From Oscillospiraceae bacterium (lineage in GTDB: Bacteria; Bacillota; Clostridia; Oscillospirales; SIG627), in the NCBI GenBank assembly GCA_015065325.1, contig SVQO01000005.1, positions 42,638 to 106,637 of the forward strand: a DNA stretch of 64,000 bases. The letters are read 5' to 3'. Made by a program: the position numbers and the translations under genes. A model generated the notes under the pieces. That model saw only the letters and a list, made by a program, of their open reading frames with translations. It searched no databases and had not been told where the DNA came from. Shown here piece after piece: positions 49,547 to 60,795 of the stretch (its first letter is position 1; every line of letters begins with the position of its first letter).

Positions 49547-50253
49547 TTTTTCCCGCAATCGATATCGTAGGAGGAAAAGCCGTAAGACTGTTCAAAGGCG
49601 ATTACGCACAAATGACAGTTTATAGCGACGACCCGGTTTCCGTAGCCCGTGATTTTGAGAACGCGGGAGCAAAATGGGTGCATCTCGTTGATTTGGAAGG
49701 TGCGAAAACCGGAACAACTCCCAACCTCGAAACGATTTGCAAAATCGTGCGTGAAACGAATTTGTCCGTTGAAGTTGGCGGCGGTATTCGCAATTTGGAA
49801 ACCATCAAGACCTATATTGAAAACGGCGTCAGCCGTGTAATTTTAGGCACGGCTGCTGTGAAGGATCCTGAGTTCCTTGAAAAAGCTCTGAATATTTACG
49901 GTGAAAGTATTGCCGTCGGCGTGGATCTGAAGGATGGAGAGGTTGCCATCAAAGGATGGACGGAAGGCTCCGGTGTTGCTGCATATGATTTTTGCTTACA
50001 GCTTCAAAGAATGGGGGTAAAGACGATCATTTGCACCGATATCTCAAAGGATGGCGCTATGCAAGGAACGAATCTCCCTCTTTATCGGGAATTCTCTGAA
50101 AAGTTTGATTTGCAGATCATCGCTTCCGGTGGTGTTTCGTCTATGGAAGACGTAGCGAATTTGAATTCGATGAATCTTTATGGAGCGATTATTGGCAAAG
50201 CGTATTATACCGGCGCCATTGATCTGGCAAAAGCGATTGAGGTGGCAAAATGA
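49540..50253 (+). CDS. hisA: ProFAR isomerase
   Basis: IFPAIDIVGGKAVRLFKGDY, VEVGGGIR, TDISKDGAMQGTN. Confidence 0.96.
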   Translation: MLIFPAIDIVGGKAVRLFKGDYAQMTVYSDDPVSVARDFENAGAKWVHLVDLEGAKTGTTPNLETICKIVRETNLSVEVGGGIRNLETIKTYIENGVSRVILGTAAVKDPEFLEKALNIYGESIAVGVDLKDGEVAIKGWTEGSGVAAYDFCLQLQRMGVKTIICTDISKDGAMQGTNLPLYREFSEKFDLQIIASGGVSSMEDVANLNSMNLYGAIIGKAYYTGAIDLAKAIEVAK

Positions 50254-51008
50254 TTACGAAAAGAATTATTCCTTGTCTTGACGTAAAGGATGGACGTGTT
50301 GTAAAAGGGAAGAATTTTCTTGGTCTGAACGATGTGTCTTCGCCAGTTGAATTGGCAAAATTTTATAATGAATGCGGCGCTGATGAGCTTGTCTTTTACG
50401 ATATTACCGCCTCCGCCGAAGGACGTGCTTTGTTTACGGATATTCTGAAAGAGGTTGCTTCTACCATCTTTATTCCTTTAACTGTAGGTGGCGGTATTAA
50501 TTCTCTGGACGATTTTGACCGTGTTCTGAAATGCGGTGCTGACAAAGTCAGCGTGAATTCCGGCGCGATCCGAAATCCTGCTCTCATCGGTGAGGCTGCG
50601 AAGCGCTATGGTGATCAGTGTGTTGTGTTGTCAGCAGATATTAAGCGCGTTGACGGCTCTTTCCGTCTTTTCGCAAAGGGCGGAAGGGTTGATACCGGAC
50701 TGGATGGAATCGAATGGATCAGACGTTGCGTAGAGAACGGCGCCGGTGAGGTCGTAGTGAATTCTATTGACACCGACGGCGTAAAGAACGGATTTGATCT
50801 CGAGATGCTTGAAGCAGTGTGCAAAGTGGTTTCGGTGCCGGTTATCGCTTCAGGCGGAGCCGGGTGCAGTAAACATTTTACTGAGCTATTCAACGCTTTA
50901 CCTAACGTGGATGCGGGTCTCGCGGCTTCTATTTTTCATTACCGCGAACTGCAAATAACTGATTTAAAGAGAGAATTGAAAGAAAACGGGATTCCCGTGA
51001 GAATATGA
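50250..51008 (+). CDS. hisF: Imidazole glycerol phosphate synthase, cyclase subunit
   Basis: [37 protein letters not shown]. Confidence 0.96.
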   Translation: MITKRIIPCLDVKDGRVVKGKNFLGLNDVSSPVELAKFYNECGADELVFYDITASAEGRALFTDILKEVASTIFIPLTVGGGINSLDDFDRVLKCGADKVSVNSGAIRNPALIGEAAKRYGDQCVVLSADIKRVDGSFRLFAKGGRVDTGLDGIEWIRRCVENGAGEVVVNSIDTDGVKNGFDLEMLEAVCKVVSVPVIASGGAGCSKHFTELFNALPNVDAGLAASIFHYRELQITDLKRELKENGIPVRI

Positions 51009-51019
51009 GGAGTATAACG

Positions 51020-51670
51020 ATGATCGATATCAATGAATTGAAATTTGATGAAAAAGGTTTGATCCCTGCCATTGTCGTAGATGCGATTTCCAAGCAGGTT
51101 TTGACTTTGGCTTATATGAACAAGGAGAGCCTTGAGATTTCTATGGAGAAGGGGCTTACTTGTTTTTGGAGCCGTTCGAGAAACGAATTGTGGTTGAAAG
51201 GTGAGACCAGCGGAAACTATCAGCATATCGTTTCCATTACTGCGGACTGCGATAAGGACGCACTTGTCGTTATGGTTGAGCCTGACGGTCCTGCTTGTCA
51301 TACAGGGGCTGTTTCTTGCTTTGAAAATCCCCTTTGGGAAAGTGAAGAAAGAAAAGAATTTTCACTGCAGGCGTTAATGAAGCTGATTGAAGGGAGAAAA
51401 TCCGAAAAGAAGGAAGGATCTTATACAACTTACCTTTTTGAAAAAGGTATTGATAAGATTTTGAAGAAGGTTGGCGAAGAAAGCACCGAGGTAATTATCG
51501 CGGGAAAGGCAGATGATAAGGCAGAAACCATTTACGAAATTTCCGATCTTGCTTACCACGTGATGGTACTGATGATTCAAATGGGTATTTCTTTGGAAGA
51601 TATTCACAAAGAACTTGCATCCAGACACGTCATCGATCATAAGGTGAAGCAGGAAAAAATGACTAAATGA
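51020..51670 (+). CDS. hisI: Phosphoribosyl-AMP cyclohydrolase / phosphoribosyl-ATP pyrophosphatase fusion
   Basis: [37 protein letters not shown] plus C-terminal HisE domain [18 protein letters not shown]. Confidence 0.95.
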   Translation: MIDINELKFDEKGLIPAIVVDAISKQVLTLAYMNKESLEISMEKGLTCFWSRSRNELWLKGETSGNYQHIVSITADCDKDALVVMVEPDGPACHTGAVSCFENPLWESEERKEFSLQALMKLIEGRKSEKKEGSYTTYLFEKGIDKILKKVGEESTEVIIAGKADDKAETIYEISDLAYHVMVLMIQMGISLEDIHKELASRHVIDHKVKQEKMTK

Positions 51671-51697
51671 ATGTAAAGTGAATAATATCCGCGAATA

Positions 51698-51741
51698 ATG
51701 AATAATACCGACTGAATATTTTTCGTCGGTATTATTTTTTG
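51698..51741 (+). terminator. his operon terminator
   Basis: AATAATACCGACTGAATATTTTTCGTCGGTATTATTTTTT. Confidence 0.85.
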
Positions 51742-51782
51742 TAAATTGTTTTATAAAATGCAAATTTGTTTTTATATTAGTA

Positions 51783-51811
51783 TTGACAATGGAGTTTGAA
51801 ATGTTTATAAT
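51783..51811 (+). promoter_or_regulatory. Sigma-A promoter of arg operon
   Basis: TTGACA, 17 bp spacer, TATAAT. Confidence 0.85.
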
Positions 51812-51831
51812 ATTTCAGTCAGAATATTTGT

Positions 51832-51849
51832 TGTGAATATTTATTCAGA
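51832..51849 (+). promoter_or_regulatory. ARG box (ArgR operator)
   Basis: TGTGAATATTTATTCAGA matches WNTGAATWWWWATTCANW at every specified position. Confidence 0.8.
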
Positions 51850-51879
51850 AACTTGTGGATGTTTTTAAGGAGAATGATT

Positions 51880-53256
51880 ATGGCAAAAATGTGGGCCGGC
51901 CGCACCGACGGTAACGTAAATCAAATTGCTGACGATTTTAATTCATCCATTCATTTTGATTGCAGAATGTACCGTCAGGATATCAAAGGTAGTATGGCTC
52001 ATGCCGCCATGCTTGCAAAGCAGGGGATCATTTCTGCTCAAGAGGGAGCGGAGATCATCCAAGGCCTCGGTGATATTCTAAACGATCTTGAAAACGGAAC
52101 TCTTGATTTTGATTTGACTTGCGAAGATATTCATATGTTTGTTGAGCAGGAGCTTACACAGCGCTTGGGCGATTTAGGTAAAAAGCTTCATACCGCGAGA
52201 AGCCGCAACGACCAGGTTGCTTTGGATATCCGTATGTACCTAAGGGATGAGATCAATTCTTTTGAAGATAAAGTGAATGCCTTAATCGCGGTTATCTGTG
52301 AAAAGGCAGAGGAATATCGAGATTATATCCTTCCCGGATATACGCACCTTCAGCGTGCTCAGCCGATCTCCTTTGGTCATCATTTGATGGCGTACGCAAT
52401 GATGCTTCTCAGAGACCTTGAGCGTCTCTCAGACTGCAAAGCGAGAATGAACGTTTCTCCCATCGGAGCTTGTGCTCTTGCCGGTACTACCTACGATACC
52501 GATCGAAGATTTGAAGCGCATGAGCTCGAGTTTAACGGCGTATGTCTGAACTCACTGGATGCCGTGTCTGATCGGGATTTTTGCTTGGAATTGATGAGTG
52601 CTTTGTCGATCTTGATGATGCATTTTTCCCGATTTTCCGAGGAGATTATTCTTTGGGCAAGCTGGGAATTCAAGTTTATCGAGCTTTCCGACGATTACAC
52701 GACCGGTTCCTCTATTATGCCTCAAAAGAAAAATCCTGACATTGCCGAGCTTGTTCGTGGAAAGACAGGGCGTGTTTACGGTGATCTGTTGGCACTGCTT
52801 ACCACTTTAAAGGGCTTACCTTTGGCTTACAACAAGGATATGCAAGAAGATAAAGAAAGCATCTTCGATGCTTGCGATACAGTAAAAATGTGCCTGGATG
52901 TTTTCTCCGGTATGCTCAAGGGAATGAAGGCAAATCGTGATAATATGAAAAAGGCTGCTCAGAACGGCTTTATCAATGCAACCGATCTTGCTGATTATCT
53001 TGTAAAAAAAGGTCTTCCTTTCCGCACCGCATATAAGATATCGGGAAAAGCTGTTGCATATTGCATCGAGAAGGGAACTGTTCTTGAAAATCTTTCCCTG
53101 GACGAGTATAAGATTTTTTCGGAACTCATTGATGAAGACGTATATAAAGATATTGACCTTGTGACCTGTGTTGAAAAGAGAATCAGTGAGGGGGGGACCT
53201 CCTTCCGTTCCGTTGATTGTCAGATCGCATACGTGAAAGAAAGGATTTCGAAGTAA
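51880..53256 (+). CDS. argH: Argininosuccinate lyase
   Basis: KLHTARSRNDQVALDIRMYL, TGSSIMPQKKNPDIAELVRGKTGRVYG. Confidence 0.97.
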   Translation: MAKMWAGRTDGNVNQIADDFNSSIHFDCRMYRQDIKGSMAHAAMLAKQGIISAQEGAEIIQGLGDILNDLENGTLDFDLTCEDIHMFVEQELTQRLGDLGKKLHTARSRNDQVALDIRMYLRDEINSFEDKVNALIAVICEKAEEYRDYILPGYTHLQRAQPISFGHHLMAYAMMLLRDLERLSDCKARMNVSPIGACALAGTTYDTDRRFEAHELEFNGVCLNSLDAVSDRDFCLELMSALSILMMHFSRFSEEIILWASWEFKFIELSDDYTTGSSIMPQKKNPDIAELVRGKTGRVYGDLLALLTTLKGLPLAYNKDMQEDKESIFDACDTVKMCLDVFSGMLKGMKANRDNMKKAAQNGFINATDLADYLVKKGLPFRTAYKISGKAVAYCIEKGTVLENLSLDEYKIFSELIDEDVYKDIDLVTCVEKRISEGGTSFRSVDCQIAYVKERISK

Positions 53257-53257
53257 G

Positions 53258-54181
53258 ATGAAAAAAATATTTATTGACGGAAGCGCCGGTACGACCGGGC
53301 TTCGTATTCACCAACGTCTGGCTGAACGCAAAGATTTACAGGTGATCACGCTGTCTGACGATTGCAGAAAGGATCCTGCTGCACGAAAAGAAGCACTGAA
53401 TTCTGCCGATATCGCGTTCCTTTGCTTACCCGATGCCGCGGCAGTCGAGTCTGCTTCTTTTGTTGAAAACTCCAATACCGTTGTGATTGATACTTCAACT
53501 GCTCACCGCGTAGATCCCAATTGGACGTACGGTTTTCCCGAACTTAAGGGACAAAGAGAAAAAATCGTTTCTTCAAAGCGTATTGCAAACCCCGGTTGTC
53601 ACGCCAGCGGCGTTGTAGCTTTGGTTGCTCCTTTGATGCGCGAAGGTCTTTTGAAAAAAGACGTTCAATTATCCTGCTTTTCTCTTACTGGTTACTCGGG
53701 AGGCGGGAAACAAATGATCGCCGAGTATGAAGGTGCAGAGCGTGATAAGCTTTTGGATGCACCCAGACTTTACGGCCTAACGCAGTCACACAAGCATCTG
53801 AAGGAAATCGTTTCTCTTTGCTCTTTGAAGAATGTTCCTGCATTTTGCCCCATAGTTGCTCCTTTTTACAGCGGTATGGAGGTTTCGGTTCCTGTGTTTG
53901 CGCAAGATCTAAATTGCTCAAAGAAGGAGCTTGAGGAATTCTTTGCGGCGTATTATCAAAACGGGCTGATTCATTTTGCCGCTGAGGCAGATGAAAACGG
54001 ATTCTTGTCATCCGGTGCATTCTCCGGCAGAGATGACCTTCAGATCACCGTAACGGGCAATGATGAAAGAATGCTGCTGACCGCAAGATTTGATAATCTT
54101 GGCAAGGGTGCAAGCGGTGCTGCGATTCAGAATATGAATTTGATTCTCGGTGTACCGGAAGATACCGGTCTTACCGTTTGA
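53258..54181 (+). CDS. argC: N-acetyl-gamma-glutamyl-phosphate reductase
   Basis: IDGSAGTTGLRIHQRL, DTSTAHRVDPNWTYGFPEL, NPGCHASG, GYSGGGKQMI. Confidence 0.95.
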   Translation: MKKIFIDGSAGTTGLRIHQRLAERKDLQVITLSDDCRKDPAARKEALNSADIAFLCLPDAAAVESASFVENSNTVVIDTSTAHRVDPNWTYGFPELKGQREKIVSSKRIANPGCHASGVVALVAPLMREGLLKKDVQLSCFSLTGYSGGGKQMIAEYEGAERDKLLDAPRLYGLTQSHKHLKEIVSLCSLKNVPAFCPIVAPFYSGMEVSVPVFAQDLNCSKKELEEFFAAYYQNGLIHFAAEADENGFLSSGAFSGRDDLQITVTGNDERMLLTARFDNLGKGASGAAIQNMNLILGVPEDTGLTV

Positions 54182-54194
54182 TGGAGGTATAAAG

Positions 54195-55409
54195 ATGAAA
54201 TTGATTAGTGGTGGTGTTTGTGCGGCAAGCGGCTTTCTTGCTGCCGGCGTACATTGTGGTATTCGCAAGAATAAAACCAAACGTGACCTCGCTTTGATTT
54301 ACAGTGAAAAAACCTGCAACGCAGCAGCGGTATATACGACGAATTTGGTCAAGGGAGCTCCTTTGACCGTAACTCGCAATCACCTCCATAACGGCACGGC
54401 TCGAGCAGTGATCGTCAACAGTGGTAATGCAAATACTTGCAATGCTAACGGTATTGAAATCGCAGAAGCAATGTGTGCTCTCGTTGCTGAAAGTCTTGGT
54501 ATTTCCTCTGACGATGTTCTCGTCGCTTCTACCGGCGTGATCGGTCAGCCTTTGCCACTGGAACCGATCAAGGGCGGTTTGCCTCAGCTGATTTCCGAGC
54601 TTTCCGATGATGGTTCTGATTGTGCCGCACAGGCAATTATGACGACTGATCTTACGAAAAAAGAGGTTGCGGTTGAGTTTGAACTTGGCGGAAAAACTTG
54701 TCATTTGGGAGGGATCGCGAAGGGAAGCGGCATGATCCATCCCAATATGGCTACGATGCTCGTATTCATTACGACAGATGCTGCAATTTCTCCCGCAATG
54801 CTTCAAAAGGCGCTTTCCTCAGACGTTAAGAATACGTTTAACATGATCAGCGTCGACGGGGATACTTCCACGAATGATAACGTAATCGTAATGGCAAACG
54901 GTGCGGCAAAGAATCCCGTAATCGAAGAAGAAGGCGAGGATTTTGCTGAGTTTATGAAAGCTCTGAATACCGTAACCGTTGCGCTTTCCAGAATGATTGC
55001 AGCCGACGGTGAAGGTGCAACGAAGCTTTTGGAGTGCTCTGTCAGCGGGGCTGCTTCAGAAAAGGATGCGAAAATCGTTGCAAAAAGCGTTATTTGCTCC
55101 AGCCTTTTGAAAGCGGCTATGTTTGGAGCAGATGCCAACTGGGGTAGAATTCTTTGTGCAATCGGTTATAGCGGAGCAAACGTGGATATTAATAAAGTTG
55201 CCGTTTCTTTTGCAAACGGAAAAGGAGAGATTTTTGTTTGCAAAAACGGTGCAGGTGTTGATTTCTCCGAAGAAAAAGCGAAAGAGATTTTGCTGGAAAA
55301 AGAAATTGAGATCCGTATCGCACTTGCGGATGGAACGGCTTGCGCAACCGCCTGGGGATGCGATCTTACTTATGACTACGTAAAAATTAACGGTGACTAC
55401 CGAACTTGA
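54195..55409 (+). CDS. argJ: Glutamate N-acetyltransferase/amino-acid acetyltransferase
   Basis: GSGMIHPNMATMLVFITTD (autocleavage Thr), SVDGDTSTND, AMFGADANWGRIL. Confidence 0.97.
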   Translation: MKLISGGVCAASGFLAAGVHCGIRKNKTKRDLALIYSEKTCNAAAVYTTNLVKGAPLTVTRNHLHNGTARAVIVNSGNANTCNANGIEIAEAMCALVAESLGISSDDVLVASTGVIGQPLPLEPIKGGLPQLISELSDDGSDCAAQAIMTTDLTKKEVAVEFELGGKTCHLGGIAKGSGMIHPNMATMLVFITTDAAISPAMLQKALSSDVKNTFNMISVDGDTSTNDNVIVMANGAAKNPVIEEEGEDFAEFMKALNTVTVALSRMIAADGEGATKLLECSVSGAASEKDAKIVAKSVICSSLLKAAMFGADANWGRILCAIGYSGANVDINKVAVSFANGKGEIFVCKNGAGVDFSEEKAKEILLEKEIEIRIALADGTACATAWGCDLTYDYVKINGDYRT

Positions 55410-55420
55410 GGTGACTGAAA

Positions 55421-56293
55421 ATGGATATGAATATTTCAAATGCCGTTCGAGCAGAAATGCTTACACAGGCATTGCCCTATATTAAGCGCTATAACAACAA
55501 GATCGTTGTTGTGAAATACGGCGGAAACGCTATGATCGACGAACAACTGAAAATGCAGGTGATGGAAGACGTAGCTCTTCTGTGGCTGATCGGTGTGAAG
55601 ATTGTTTTGGTTCACGGAGGCGGACCGGAGATCAGCGAAATGATGGAGAGACTCGGTAAAAAGACCGAATTCATCGATGGACTCCGCGTGACGGATAAGG
55701 AAACCGTAGAGATCGCACAGATGGTTCTTGCCGGCAAGGTGAATAAAACCCTCGTTAACCTCATTGAATCCAAAGGAGGCAAGGCGATGGGAATTTCCGG
55801 TATGGACGGACGTTTGATCGAAGCGAAGATCAAGGACGAAAGACTCGGATACGTCGGGAAGATCACGAATATCAATATTGCTCCCGTTATGGATCTTCTT
55901 GAGAAGAATTATATTCCCGTCATTTCCACCATCGGCTGTGATCGCGAAGGAAATTCTTATAATATCAACGGTGATACTGCCGCTGCTTTTATTGCAGGAG
56001 CCTTGGGTGCCGAAAGATTGATCATGATGACCGATATCGCAGGTATTCTGAGAGACCGCGACGATCCTTCCTCTCTTATCCATTACGTAAGTATTGATGA
56101 AGCCGAGGAACTAAAAAAGCAAGGAATCGTTTCAGGTGGAATGATTCCTAAGGTTGAATGTTGTGTTGAGGCAATTCGTGAGGGCGTGAAAAACGTAGTA
56201 ATTATGGATGGTAGAGTTCCTCATTCAATTTTGATGGAGCTTTTAACCGACGAAGGCGCAGGCACGATGGTTACAGGTAAGAAATATGAGTAA
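55421..56293 (+). CDS. argB: Acetylglutamate kinase
   Basis: VVKYGGNAMID, LVHGGGPEIS, NINGDTAAAFIAGALGAERLIMMTDIAGIL. Confidence 0.97.
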   Translation: MDMNISNAVRAEMLTQALPYIKRYNNKIVVVKYGGNAMIDEQLKMQVMEDVALLWLIGVKIVLVHGGGPEISEMMERLGKKTEFIDGLRVTDKETVEIAQMVLAGKVNKTLVNLIESKGGKAMGISGMDGRLIEAKIKDERLGYVGKITNINIAPVMDLLEKNYIPVISTIGCDREGNSYNINGDTAAAFIAGALGAERLIMMTDIAGILRDRDDPSSLIHYVSIDEAEELKKQGIVSGGMIPKVECCVEAIREGVKNVVIMDGRVPHSILMELLTDEGAGTMVTGKKYE

Positions 56294-57458
56294 TTTGCAA
56301 AATTTAGATCAGAAATATATTGCCGGAACTTACGCGCGTTTTCCCGTATCGATCGTTTCGGGAAAGGGCTCCGAGGTTTTCGATGAAAACGGAAAGCGCT
56401 ACATTGATATGGGTTCGGGAATCGGTGTAACCTGCTTTGGAATTGCCGATGATGCTTGGGTGAAGGCGGTTACCGACCAGCTTCGCAAGGTACAGCATAC
56501 TTCTAATTTATACTATACTGAGCCTTGTGTTCGTTTGGCTGAGCTGATTTGCGAAAAAAGCGGTATGAAGAAGGTCTTTTTCTGCAACTCCGGCGCTGAG
56601 GCCAACGAGTGCGTGATCAAAGCCGCGAGAAAGTACGGTTATGAGAAAAAAGGCCCTGATTACTATACGATTGTTACCCTGGAAAACAGTTTCCATGGCA
56701 GAACGATTACTACTCTTTCCGCAACGGGACAGGATCATTATCACGAGCAGTTTCTACCGCTGACCCCTGGGTTTGTTCATACTCCCGCAAACGATTTTGA
56801 TGCGCTCAAGGAGTGCGTGCTGAAGAATAAAGCATGTGCTGTAATGATCGAATGTGTACAAGGTGAGGGCGGTGTCATTGCTTTGGATGCGGATTTTGTT
56901 AAGAAGCTTGCTGAGTTTTCCAAGCATGAAGACGTCCTTTTGATCGTAGATGAGGTTCAGACCGGCAACGGACGAAGCGGTGCTCTTTATGCTTATCAAA
57001 ATTTCGGGATTCAACCCGATCTTGTCAGCACTGCGAAAGGCATCGGAGGTGGTCTTCCTCTCGGAGCAGCTTTGTTTGGTGAAAAGGTTGAAAAGATTTT
57101 TGGCTTTGGTGATCACGGCTCAACGTTCGGAGGGAATCCCATTGCTTGTGCAGGAGCTGTGAGCGTCATTGAGCGTATGGATGAGGATTTTCTGAAATCC
57201 GTAAGGAGAAAAAGCGAGATTGCGTTTGAGTATTTGAATGGAAAAAAGGGAATTGAGTCAGTCAGCGGTATGGGGCTTATGATCGGCATCAAGACCCGTG
57301 GCGATGCAAAGGAGATCGTTCGAGAATGTATGGCTCGCGGTGTTCTTTGTCTCACTGCCAAGGATAAACTTCGTCTTTTGCCTGCTTTGAATATTACCGA
57401 GGAGTGTCTGAAAGAGGCTCTTGAGATTATTGTATCGGTTTGTGCAGATAAGGAGTAA
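56286..57458 (+). CDS. argD: Acetylornithine aminotransferase
   Basis: GIGVTCFGI, NSGAEANECVIKAARKYG, NSFHGRT, LLIVDEVQTGNGRSG. Confidence 0.96.
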   Translation: MSNLQNLDQKYIAGTYARFPVSIVSGKGSEVFDENGKRYIDMGSGIGVTCFGIADDAWVKAVTDQLRKVQHTSNLYYTEPCVRLAELICEKSGMKKVFFCNSGAEANECVIKAARKYGYEKKGPDYYTIVTLENSFHGRTITTLSATGQDHYHEQFLPLTPGFVHTPANDFDALKECVLKNKACAVMIECVQGEGGVIALDADFVKKLAEFSKHEDVLLIVDEVQTGNGRSGALYAYQNFGIQPDLVSTAKGIGGGLPLGAALFGEKVEKIFGFGDHGSTFGGNPIACAGAVSVIERMDEDFLKSVRRKSEIAFEYLNGKKGIESVSGMGLMIGIKTRGDAKEIVRECMARGVLCLTAKDKLRLLPALNITEECLKEALEIIVSVCADKE

Positions 57459-57461
57459 ATT

Positions 57462-58463
57462 ATGAATTTGAAGGATAAGAGCTTTTTGAAGCTTTTGGAT
57501 TTTTCATCCGAGGAGATTGAGTATCTTTTAGATCTTTCCGCGAAGTTTAAGGAGAAAAAGAGGAAGGGGATCCCGCATCGTATTTGCGAGGGAAAGAATA
57601 TTGCCCTTGTGTTTGAAAAATCCAGCACCAGAACCCGCTGTGCGTTTGAAGTAGCGGGTGCCGATCTCGGTATGCACCCCGTTTACTTGGAACCTACCGG
57701 ATCTCAGATGGGGAAGAAAGAAAGTATCGCCGATACCGCTCGCGTTCTTGGAAGAATGTTTGATGGAATTGAGTATCGCGGCTTTGGACAGGAGATTGTT
57801 GAAGAATTGGCACACTATGCTGGCGTGCCGGTTTGGAACGGTCTTACCAATGAATTTCATCCGACGCAGATCCTTGCCGATTTTCTTACCATTCGTGAGT
57901 ATTTCGGTGATCTGAAGGGCAAAAAGCTCGTTTATATGGGAGATGCTCGTTACAATATGGGCAATTCCTTGATGGTTGGCTGTGCTAAAATGGGTATGCA
58001 TTTTGTTGCTTGTGCACCCTCTAAATATTTCCCTGAAGAAAACTTGCGTAAACAGGCTTTTGATATAGCAAGAGAGACCGGTGCCGTCCTTGAGTTTATC
58101 GAGGATCCCATGCTGGCTACTGCAGGAGCTCACGTGATCTATACCGACGTTTGGGTTTCTATGGGTGAGCCCGATGACGTTTGGCAGGAAAGGATTCGCG
58201 AATTAACTCCTTACCGCGTGACCGCTCAGCTTTTGAAGAACGCCGGTGAACAGTGTAAATTTATGCATTGTCTGCCCGCTTTTCACGATCTGAAAACCAC
58301 GGTGGGTAAGCAGATTTATGAAAAATTCGGAATTGATTGTATGGAGGTTACCGACGAGGTCTTTGAAAGTGATGCCTCCATTGTTTTCGACGAAGCTGAA
58401 AATAGAATGCACACCATTAAGGCTGTAATGGCTGCCACCCTTGCAGAACCTGAACTTTTGTGA
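57462..58463 (+). CDS. argF: Ornithine carbamoyltransferase
   Basis: [38 protein letters not shown]. Confidence 0.97.
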   Translation: MNLKDKSFLKLLDFSSEEIEYLLDLSAKFKEKKRKGIPHRICEGKNIALVFEKSSTRTRCAFEVAGADLGMHPVYLEPTGSQMGKKESIADTARVLGRMFDGIEYRGFGQEIVEELAHYAGVPVWNGLTNEFHPTQILADFLTIREYFGDLKGKKLVYMGDARYNMGNSLMVGCAKMGMHFVACAPSKYFPEENLRKQAFDIARETGAVLEFIEDPMLATAGAHVIYTDVWVSMGEPDDVWQERIRELTPYRVTAQLLKNAGEQCKFMHCLPAFHDLKTTVGKQIYEKFGIDCMEVTDEVFESDASIVFDEAENRMHTIKAVMAATLAEPELL

Positions 58464-58469
58464 TATAAT
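58441..58469 (+). promoter_or_regulatory. Promoter of metY-metA inside the argF 3' end
   Basis: TTGCAG, 17 bp, TATAAT. Confidence 0.6.
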
Positions 58470-58497
58470 AGGTTATACTATTTCTGGAGGAATGAAA

Positions 58498-59778
58498 ATG
58501 AAAAAAGGAATTGGAACAAAATGCGTTCAAGGAGGATACCGCCCCGGAAACGGCGAACCCAGACAGATCCCGATTATTCAGAGCACTACTTTCAAGTATG
58601 CTACCGGTGAAGCAATGGGCAAGCTTTTTGACCTTGAAGCAAGCGGGTATTTCTATTCCAGGTTGCAAAATCCTACTTGCGACACCGTTGCTGCAAAAAT
58701 TTGCGAAATGGAAGGCGGTACGGCTGCAATGCTGACTTCATCCGGGCAAGCTGCCAACTTCCTTGCAATCTTCAATATTTGTAGCTGCGGAGACCACTTT
58801 GTTTCTCTTGCGTCCATCTATGGAGGCACCTTTAATCTTTTCTCCGTTACCTTAAAACGAATGGGAATCGACGTAACTTTCGTTACGCCTGATTCCTCTG
58901 ATGAAGAGATTGATGCTGCCTTCCGTCCCGAGACCAAAGCTTTATTCGGCGAGACCATTGCAAATCCTGCTCTGAACGTTTTGGATATTGAGCGCTTTGC
59001 GAAGATCGCTCATCGCCACGGCGTTCCCTTGATCATTGATAATACCTTCCCCACGCCTGCAAATTGCAGACCTATTGAGTGGGGTGCGGATATTGTTACT
59101 CACTCTACCACCAAGTACATGGATGGTCACGGTAGTTGCGTTGGCGGTGCCATCGTTGATTCCGGTAAGTTCGATTGGACCAAGTATCCCGAAAAGTTTC
59201 CCGGTCTTTGCACGCCCGATGCAAGCTATCACGGCATTACTTATACCGAGCGTTTTGGCATTGAGGGCGCGTATATTACCAAAGCGACCGCACAGTTGAT
59301 GAGAGATCTGGGTGTTACCCCTGCTCCTATGAGTGCGTACATTTTGAATTTGGGACTTGAAAGTTTGCACGTCAGAATGAAGCGCCATTGCGAAAGTGCT
59401 TACGCAGTTGCAAAATTTCTTGAGTCTCATGAAAAGATCGCCTGGGTTACCTATCCCGGTCTTGAAGGAGCCGATGATTACGAGCTCGTTAAGAAGTATT
59501 TCCCCAACGGAACCTGTGGCGTTATCAGTTTTGGGGTAAAGGGTGGTAGGGAAGCCGCTGCAACCTTTATGTCCAAACTTGAGATGATTGCGATTGAAAC
59601 TCACGTAGCCGATGCTCGTTCCTGCTGTTTGCATCCCGCTACTACCACGCACCGTCAGCTCAGCGATGAGGAACTTGTTGCCTGTGGCGTGGGACCTGAT
59701 CTGGTTCGTCTTTCTGTCGGTCTCGAAGACGCTGCCGATTTGATTTCTGATATCGAGAATGCGTTGAATAACATTTAA
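58498..59778 (+). CDS. metY: O-acetylhomoserine sulfhydrylase
   Basis: Cys/Met PLP family: [41 protein letters not shown]. Confidence 0.93.
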   Translation: MKKGIGTKCVQGGYRPGNGEPRQIPIIQSTTFKYATGEAMGKLFDLEASGYFYSRLQNPTCDTVAAKICEMEGGTAAMLTSSGQAANFLAIFNICSCGDHFVSLASIYGGTFNLFSVTLKRMGIDVTFVTPDSSDEEIDAAFRPETKALFGETIANPALNVLDIERFAKIAHRHGVPLIIDNTFPTPANCRPIEWGADIVTHSTTKYMDGHGSCVGGAIVDSGKFDWTKYPEKFPGLCTPDASYHGITYTERFGIEGAYITKATAQLMRDLGVTPAPMSAYILNLGLESLHVRMKRHCESAYAVAKFLESHEKIAWVTYPGLEGADDYELVKKYFPNGTCGVISFGVKGGREAAATFMSKLEMIAIETHVADARSCCLHPATTTHRQLSDEELVACGVGPDLVRLSVGLEDAADLISDIENALNNI

Positions 59779-59788
59779 GGAGCTCAAA

Positions 59789-60706
59789 ATGCCAATTAAA
59801 ATCCCGAATGATCTTCCCGCGGTTCAGACGCTTGCAGAGGAAAACATTTTTGTTATGACTGAAAAGCGAGCGATCACCCAGGATATTCGCCCTTTGCGTA
59901 TATTGCTTTTAAACTTGATGCCAAAGAAGATTGAAACTGAAACTCAAATCTCTAGGGTTTTGGGAAATACTCCTTTGCAGATCGAATTAACTTTGATTCG
60001 TGCTGCGACACATCAATCACAGAATACGGCTCAGGAACACCTTCTTGCTTTCTATAAGACCTTTGACGATATCAAGGGTGAGAATTACGACGGAATGATC
60101 ATTACCGGAGCGCCCGTTGAGCTGAAAGAGTTTGAAGAAGTAGACTATTGGCCCGAGCTTTGCTCAATCATGGAGTGGAGCAAAACTCACGTGCATAGCG
60201 TTTTGCATATTTGCTGGGGTGCTCAAGCCGGCTTATACTACCATTACGGAATTAAAAAATACACGATGGAAGAAAAGCTTTTCGGTGTGTTTCCTCACAA
60301 AGCCGACCATCCGCATTCGATGCTTCTTCGAGGCTTTGACAACGTATTTTACGTCCCTCATTCCCGCTACACGATGGTGAAACGGGAAGAGATTGAGCAA
60401 GTGCCGGAGCTAAAGATCCTTGCGTCCTCGGAGCAGGCAGGCGTTCACATCGTAGCCAGAAACGGTGGCCGTCAGTTCTTTATTATGGGACATGCGGAAT
60501 ACGATCCTTTGACTTTGGACGCTGAATATCGTCGTGATGCTTCTGCAGGACTCGGTACGGCTCTTCCTGAGAATTATTACGTAAACGATGATCCCGATTT
60601 GGGGCCCCTTGTGAATTGGCGTGCGCATGGAAGCCTGTTGTTTATTAACTGGCTGAACTATTTTGTGTATCAGTCTACACCTTATGATTTAAAATCGTTA
60701 AATTGA
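59789..60706 (+). CDS. metA: Homoserine O-acetyltransferase/succinyltransferase (MetA family)
   Basis: [52 protein letters not shown]. Confidence 0.96.
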   Translation: MPIKIPNDLPAVQTLAEENIFVMTEKRAITQDIRPLRILLLNLMPKKIETETQISRVLGNTPLQIELTLIRAATHQSQNTAQEHLLAFYKTFDDIKGENYDGMIITGAPVELKEFEEVDYWPELCSIMEWSKTHVHSVLHICWGAQAGLYYHYGIKKYTMEEKLFGVFPHKADHPHSMLLRGFDNVFYVPHSRYTMVKREEIEQVPELKILASSEQAGVHIVARNGGRQFFIMGHAEYDPLTLDAEYRRDASAGLGTALPENYYVNDDPDLGPLVNWRAHGSLLFINWLNYFVYQSTPYDLKSLN

Positions 60707-60711
60707 TGCGA

Positions 60712-60744
60712 AAAACAGGAACATTCGTTCCTGTTTTTTCTTCT
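60712..60744 (+). terminator. Terminator after metA
   Basis: AAAAACAGGAACATTCGTTCCTGTTTTTTC. Confidence 0.85.
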
Positions 60745-60772
60745 TGCAAGTGCGATTGTTTTCTGATATAAT
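60744..60772 (+). promoter_or_regulatory. Promoter of sortase gene
   Basis: TTGCAA, 17 bp, TATAAT. Confidence 0.7.
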
Positions 60773-60795
60773 ACTAAGAGACAAGGAGGGATCAA

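Noticed and set aside
58463-58498. Possible SAM or methionine riboswitch upstream of metY
   Set aside because: Only about 35 nt separate argF and metY; no room for a riboswitch and no SAM-I motif seen.
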